A stretch of DNA of 15,993 nt from an uncultured Alphaproteobacteria bacterium (GTDB lineage: Bacteria > Pseudomonadota > Alphaproteobacteria > RUG11792): positions 1 through 15,993 of the forward strand of contig CAUDEV010000021.1 in the NCBI GenBank assembly GCA_958448685.1, read 5' to 3'. Positions 13,151 to 15,993 of the stretch are shown piece after piece. Under the pieces are notes generated by a model. The model was not told where the DNA came from and ran no database searches. It saw only the letters and a program-made list of their open reading frames with translations. The position numbers were made by a program, and so were the translations under genes. The stretch's first letter is position 1. The number at the start of each line of letters is the position of its first letter.

Positions 13151-15823
13151 TTATATGTTTGATTCATCTGTTTCGCTTTCTGAATCATTCGTTTCATCAA
13201 TCCTAGACACTGATGTGATAAATTCATCTTTATTTAATCTGAATAATATCACACCTTGAGATGAACGCCTTGTTATTCTAATATCTTCAACAGAACACCT
13301 CATTATTCTACCTGTGTTTGTTATCATCATTATATGATCTTCAAATTCGACAGGGAATGACGCTACGACTTTTCCATTTTTCTCTGTAATTGATAAGTTC
13401 GTGAATCCTTGGGTTCCTCTGCTTGTGGAACGATAATCATAGAATGAAGAGATTTTTCCAAATCCATTTTCTGTAACAGTTAGAATAAATTTTTCATCTT
13501 TTGCTAAAGTTGTCATTCTGTCTTCAATAATTCCACCAGAAGTAATTTTGCCTTTCCTTGCAAGTTTTCTTAGTTTGTCGGCATTTTGGAAGTATTCCTC
13601 TCTTTCTTCGAGATTATTCATATTCCATTTATAGAGAATTGCCATAGACATGACTTCATCTCCGGATTTTAATCTTATACCTCTCACACCATTGGAATTT
13701 CTCCCCGCAAAAACTCGAACATCACTAACCGGGAATCTATTGCAAATTCCATTTCGTGTTGCTATAAACACATCATCATCAGGAGAGCAGAAACTAACAC
13801 CAATAAGTTTTTCGTTCTCGTCTAATGTTATTGCCTTTTTCCCATTTGATGGAATGTTCGCAAAATCACTGAATTTATTTCTTCTGACATTTCCCAAGGA
13901 AGTTGTGAAAACTAATGTTTTTTCAGATAAATCTTCTTCTTTTCTAACTATGAGTATTGTTGATATACTTTCATTATCTTGGATTGGAAGCATATTTATA
14001 AGAGCTCGTCCTTTTGATGTCGGATTACCCACTGGGAGTTTATGAACCTTCATTTTATAAACTTTACCAATTGTTGAAAAGAATAGTATTTCATCATGAG
14101 TATTAGCTATTATGACTTCTTGAACAACATCCTCTTCTTTCGTTTCCATTCCATTTCTTCCACGACCTCCTCTTTTCTGAGCTCTATAAGTTGAAAGTGG
14201 AACTCGTTTTATGTAACTTCCTAAAGTATATGTCACAACCATATCTTCTTTTTGGATTAAATCTTCAATATCAACATCTTCAAATGTTTGCTCTATTTTT
14301 GTCAAACGAGGTGTATTGAACTTTTCTTTCACTTCAAGCATTTCTGATTTTATAATCTCAATAACCCGTTCCTTTGATCCCAAAATAGAAAGCAAATCAT
14401 TGATTTGTTCTGCAACTTCTTTAAGATCATTTTGTATTTTGTCTCTTTCTAAACCTGTTAATTTATGAAGTCTTAAATCCAAAATCGCATCAGTTTGTTC
14501 TTCGGTTAATTTATAATGTTCAGCATTTTCTGAATAACCATCAACTAATTCGAGCATAGCTTTGATATTTGATGCATTAAATACTTCTGCCATCAAATTT
14601 TCTTTTGCCTCTGGTCTGTCAGCCGCTTGCCTGATGATTTGAATCACTCGATCTATATTTGAAATTGCCAAACCAAAACCTAATAATATATGAGCTTTAT
14701 CTCTGCATTTCCTTAAGTTAAACTTACTTCTTCTTATGATAACTTCTTTTCTGAATTCGAGGAAATTATCAATAATTTCACGAAGAGACAATTGCAATGG
14801 TTTATTTTTTACAAGAGCCAACATATTATAACCAAGGCTTGTTTGAAGTTGGCTATATTTAAACAACTGGTTTAATATAACTTCTCCTAGAACATCTTTT
14901 TTTAGTTCTATGACAATTCTGACACCGTCTTTGTTTGATTCATCTCGAATGTCACTTATGCCTTCAATAGTTTTTTCCTTGACTAACTCTGCTATTCTTT
15001 CAACTAACTTTGCTTTGTTCACTTGATAGGGAATTTCATGAACAATTATTGATTCTCTATCTCCATGACCTTTTATAACACTTGTTTTTGCTCTGACAAC
15101 AACAGATCCGCGACCTGTTTTAAAAGCTTTCCGAATTCCTCCATCTCCCATAATTATACCACCTGTCGGAAAATCAGGGCCTGGAATATAACTCTGCATA
15201 AGTTCTTCGGTTGTAATTTCAGGATTATCCAAAACCGCACAGCATGCATCTATGACTTCACCAAGGTTATGTGTTGGAATATATGTTGCCATGCCAACTG
15301 CGATACCATTTGATCCGTTTACTAATAAATTGGGAAATTTTGCAGGAAGAACCGAAGGTTCCATTATTGTGCTATCGTAGTTTGGATAGAAATTTACAGT
15401 GTCTTCATCAATATCTTCAACAAGTTTATGAGCTAATTGAGTCATTCTGGCTTCTGTATAACGAGGAGCTGCAGCAGAGTCACCATCCATAGAACCAAAG
15501 TTTCCCTGACCATCAACCAGTGGGGCTCTTAAACTGAAATCTTGTGCCAAACGAACCATCGTATCATAAATCGCAGCGTCTCCATGAGGATGGTATTTCC
15601 CCATAACCTCACCAACAACTCTAGCTGATTTTCTATACGGTTTGTTATAATGGTTTCCTGTCTCATTCATAGCATGGATTATCCTCCTGTGAACTGGTTT
15701 CAATCCATCTCGAACATCCGGAATAGCTCTGGAAACTATAACACTCATTGCATAATCTAAATATGAATTTTGTACTTCTTCTTCAATAGGTACGACGAGT
15801 ATATCTTTTCTATTACTATCCAT
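13151..15823 (-). CDS. gyrA: DNA gyrase subunit A
   Basis: GyrA is the breaking and rejoining subunit of DNA gyrase (A2B2), which introduces negative supercoils using ATP. The 890-aa protein is full length. The winged-helix region holds the catalytic Y122 in AAAPRYTEARM. The quinolone-determining region reads HPHGDAAIYDT, so position 83 is Ala where E. coli has Ser, while D87 is kept. The tower and coiled-coil span about 340-500. The gyrase box QKRGGRG (549-555) at the start of the C-terminal beta-pinwheel separates it from ParC, which lacks this box. The protein ends in a short acidic tail (DSESETDESNI). Numbering coincides with E. coli at both Y122 and D87. It is the first gene of a minus-strand unit with lptF 16 bp downstream. 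An extended -10 promoter lies about 40 bp upstream, and no strong ribosome site is seen before ATG 15823. Confidence 0.98.
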   Translation of the reverse strand: MDSNRKDILVVPIEEEVQNSYLDYAMSVIVSRAIPDVRDGLKPVHRRIIHAMNETGNHYNKPYRKSARVVGEVMGKYHPHGDAAIYDTMVRLAQDFSLRAPLVDGQGNFGSMDGDSAAAPRYTEARMTQLAHKLVEDIDEDTVNFYPNYDSTIMEPSVLPAKFPNLLVNGSNGIAVGMATYIPTHNLGEVIDACCAVLDNPEITTEELMQSYIPGPDFPTGGIIMGDGGIRKAFKTGRGSVVVRAKTSVIKGHGDRESIIVHEIPYQVNKAKLVERIAELVKEKTIEGISDIRDESNKDGVRIVIELKKDVLGEVILNQLFKYSQLQTSLGYNMLALVKNKPLQLSLREIIDNFLEFRKEVIIRRSKFNLRKCRDKAHILLGFGLAISNIDRVIQIIRQAADRPEAKENLMAEVFNASNIKAMLELVDGYSENAEHYKLTEEQTDAILDLRLHKLTGLERDKIQNDLKEVAEQINDLLSILGSKERVIEIIKSEMLEVKEKFNTPRLTKIEQTFEDVDIEDLIQKEDMVVTYTLGSYIKRVPLSTYRAQKRGGRGRNGMETKEEDVVQEVIIANTHDEILFFSTIGKVYKMKVHKLPVGNPTSKGRALINMLPIQDNESISTILIVRKEEDLSEKTLVFTTSLGNVRRNKFSDFANIPSNGKKAITLDENEKLIGVSFCSPDDDVFIATRNGICNRFPVSDVRVFAGRNSNGVRGIRLKSGDEVMSMAILYKWNMNNLEEREEYFQNADKLRKLARKGKITSGGIIEDRMTTLAKDEKFILTVTENGFGKISSFYDYRSTSRGTQGFTNLSITEKNGKVVASFPVEFEDHIMMITNTGRIMRCSVEDIRITRRSSQGVILFRLNKDEFITSVSRIDETNDSESETDESNI

Positions 15824-15859
15824 TATTTTTTTCTATGATAATTTTAAATTAATGTTTTT

Positions 15860-15868
15860 ATTATATCA
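15860..15868 (-). promoter_or_regulatory. Extended -10 promoter of gyrA-lptF-lptG
   Basis: On the minus strand this reads TGATATAAT, a perfect TGnTATAAT extended -10 box, with no recognisable -35. The start site would be near 15853, giving a leader of about 30 nt. Confidence 0.6.
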
Positions 15869-15930
15869 TATCCTTTAAAATTTTGCATTAGCTAAAAGTT
15901 TTTACAAATACTAAAAAATATCAATTCTCT

Positions 15931-15977
15931 GATTCATAATGTCTTCCGAAAGCGCTATAGGTGCCCCTGCGGTGTCA
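15931..15977 (-). repeat. Right arm of the 47-bp imperfect inverted repeat
   Basis: The reverse complement matches 5-51 at 40 of 47 positions, with no gaps. The GC-rich sequence continues to the window edge (15978-15993) where the left copy has no more sequence to compare, so the repeat may be longer. It lies about 110 bp upstream of gyrA. In one frame both copies read TPQ-x-HL-x-RFR, with a CAG/TAG difference, so a decayed coding origin is possible. Confidence 0.75.
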
Positions 15978-15993
15978 TCAGCCGTTTGCCGGT

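Noticed and set aside
13650..14045. Plus-strand 131-codon open frame opposite gyrA
   Set aside because: It is the antisense shadow of a well-conserved gyrA region, with no ribosome site or recognisable protein features. Other open frames opposite gyrA, lptG and ychF were rejected on the same grounds.

Overview
The window is about 16 kb of AT-rich chromosomal DNA dominated by housekeeping genes. It most likely comes from an obligately host-associated alphaproteobacterium of the Holosporales or Rickettsiales type. This placement is an inference from several signs: low GC with AT-biased codon use, a ChpT-like histidine phosphotransferase (an alphaproteobacterial family), GyrA with alanine at position 83, a secreted DUF2608 HAD-like protein typical of intracellular bacteria, and compact operons. 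No phylogenetic test could be run.

Layout. Positions 1-650 hold no intact gene. A GC-rich repeat arm lies at the left edge, followed by the wreck of a DDE transposase. tRNA-Ser(GCU) follows, then a duplicated copy of its 3' end next to a cluster of GC-rich mini-hairpins. The plus strand then carries ligA, murA, ftsY and a DAACS-family symporter, which converges with a minus-strand DUF2608 gene (the stops overlap by 4 bp). A plus-strand unit of tRNA-Gly(GCC), rpmG and ychF follows. rpmG is a 55-codon gene. A minus-strand tRNA-Lys(UUU)-tRNA-Glu(UUC) pair comes next, then the overlapping plus-strand pair chpT-like/trmB. The right part is a minus-strand operon gyrA-lptF-lptG ending in a probable intrinsic terminator. 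The right edge carries an inverted copy of the repeat at the left edge.

Function. The genes cover DNA replication and topology (LigA, GyrA), envelope biogenesis (MurA for peptidoglycan, LptF/LptG for LPS export), membrane protein targeting (FtsY), translation (L33, YchF, TrmB, four tRNAs), transport (symporter) and cell-cycle signalling (the ChpT-like protein). The cell therefore appears to retain both peptidoglycan and LPS.

The most notable points are: the 47-bp inverted repeat bracketing the window (40/47 identical); the tRNA-Ser 3'-end duplication with tri-loop mini-hairpins; a divergent ChpT; a symporter with its substrate-binding arginine replaced by glutamate; and natural GyrA Ala83. 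No cas, toxin-antitoxin, prophage or defence genes are visible.
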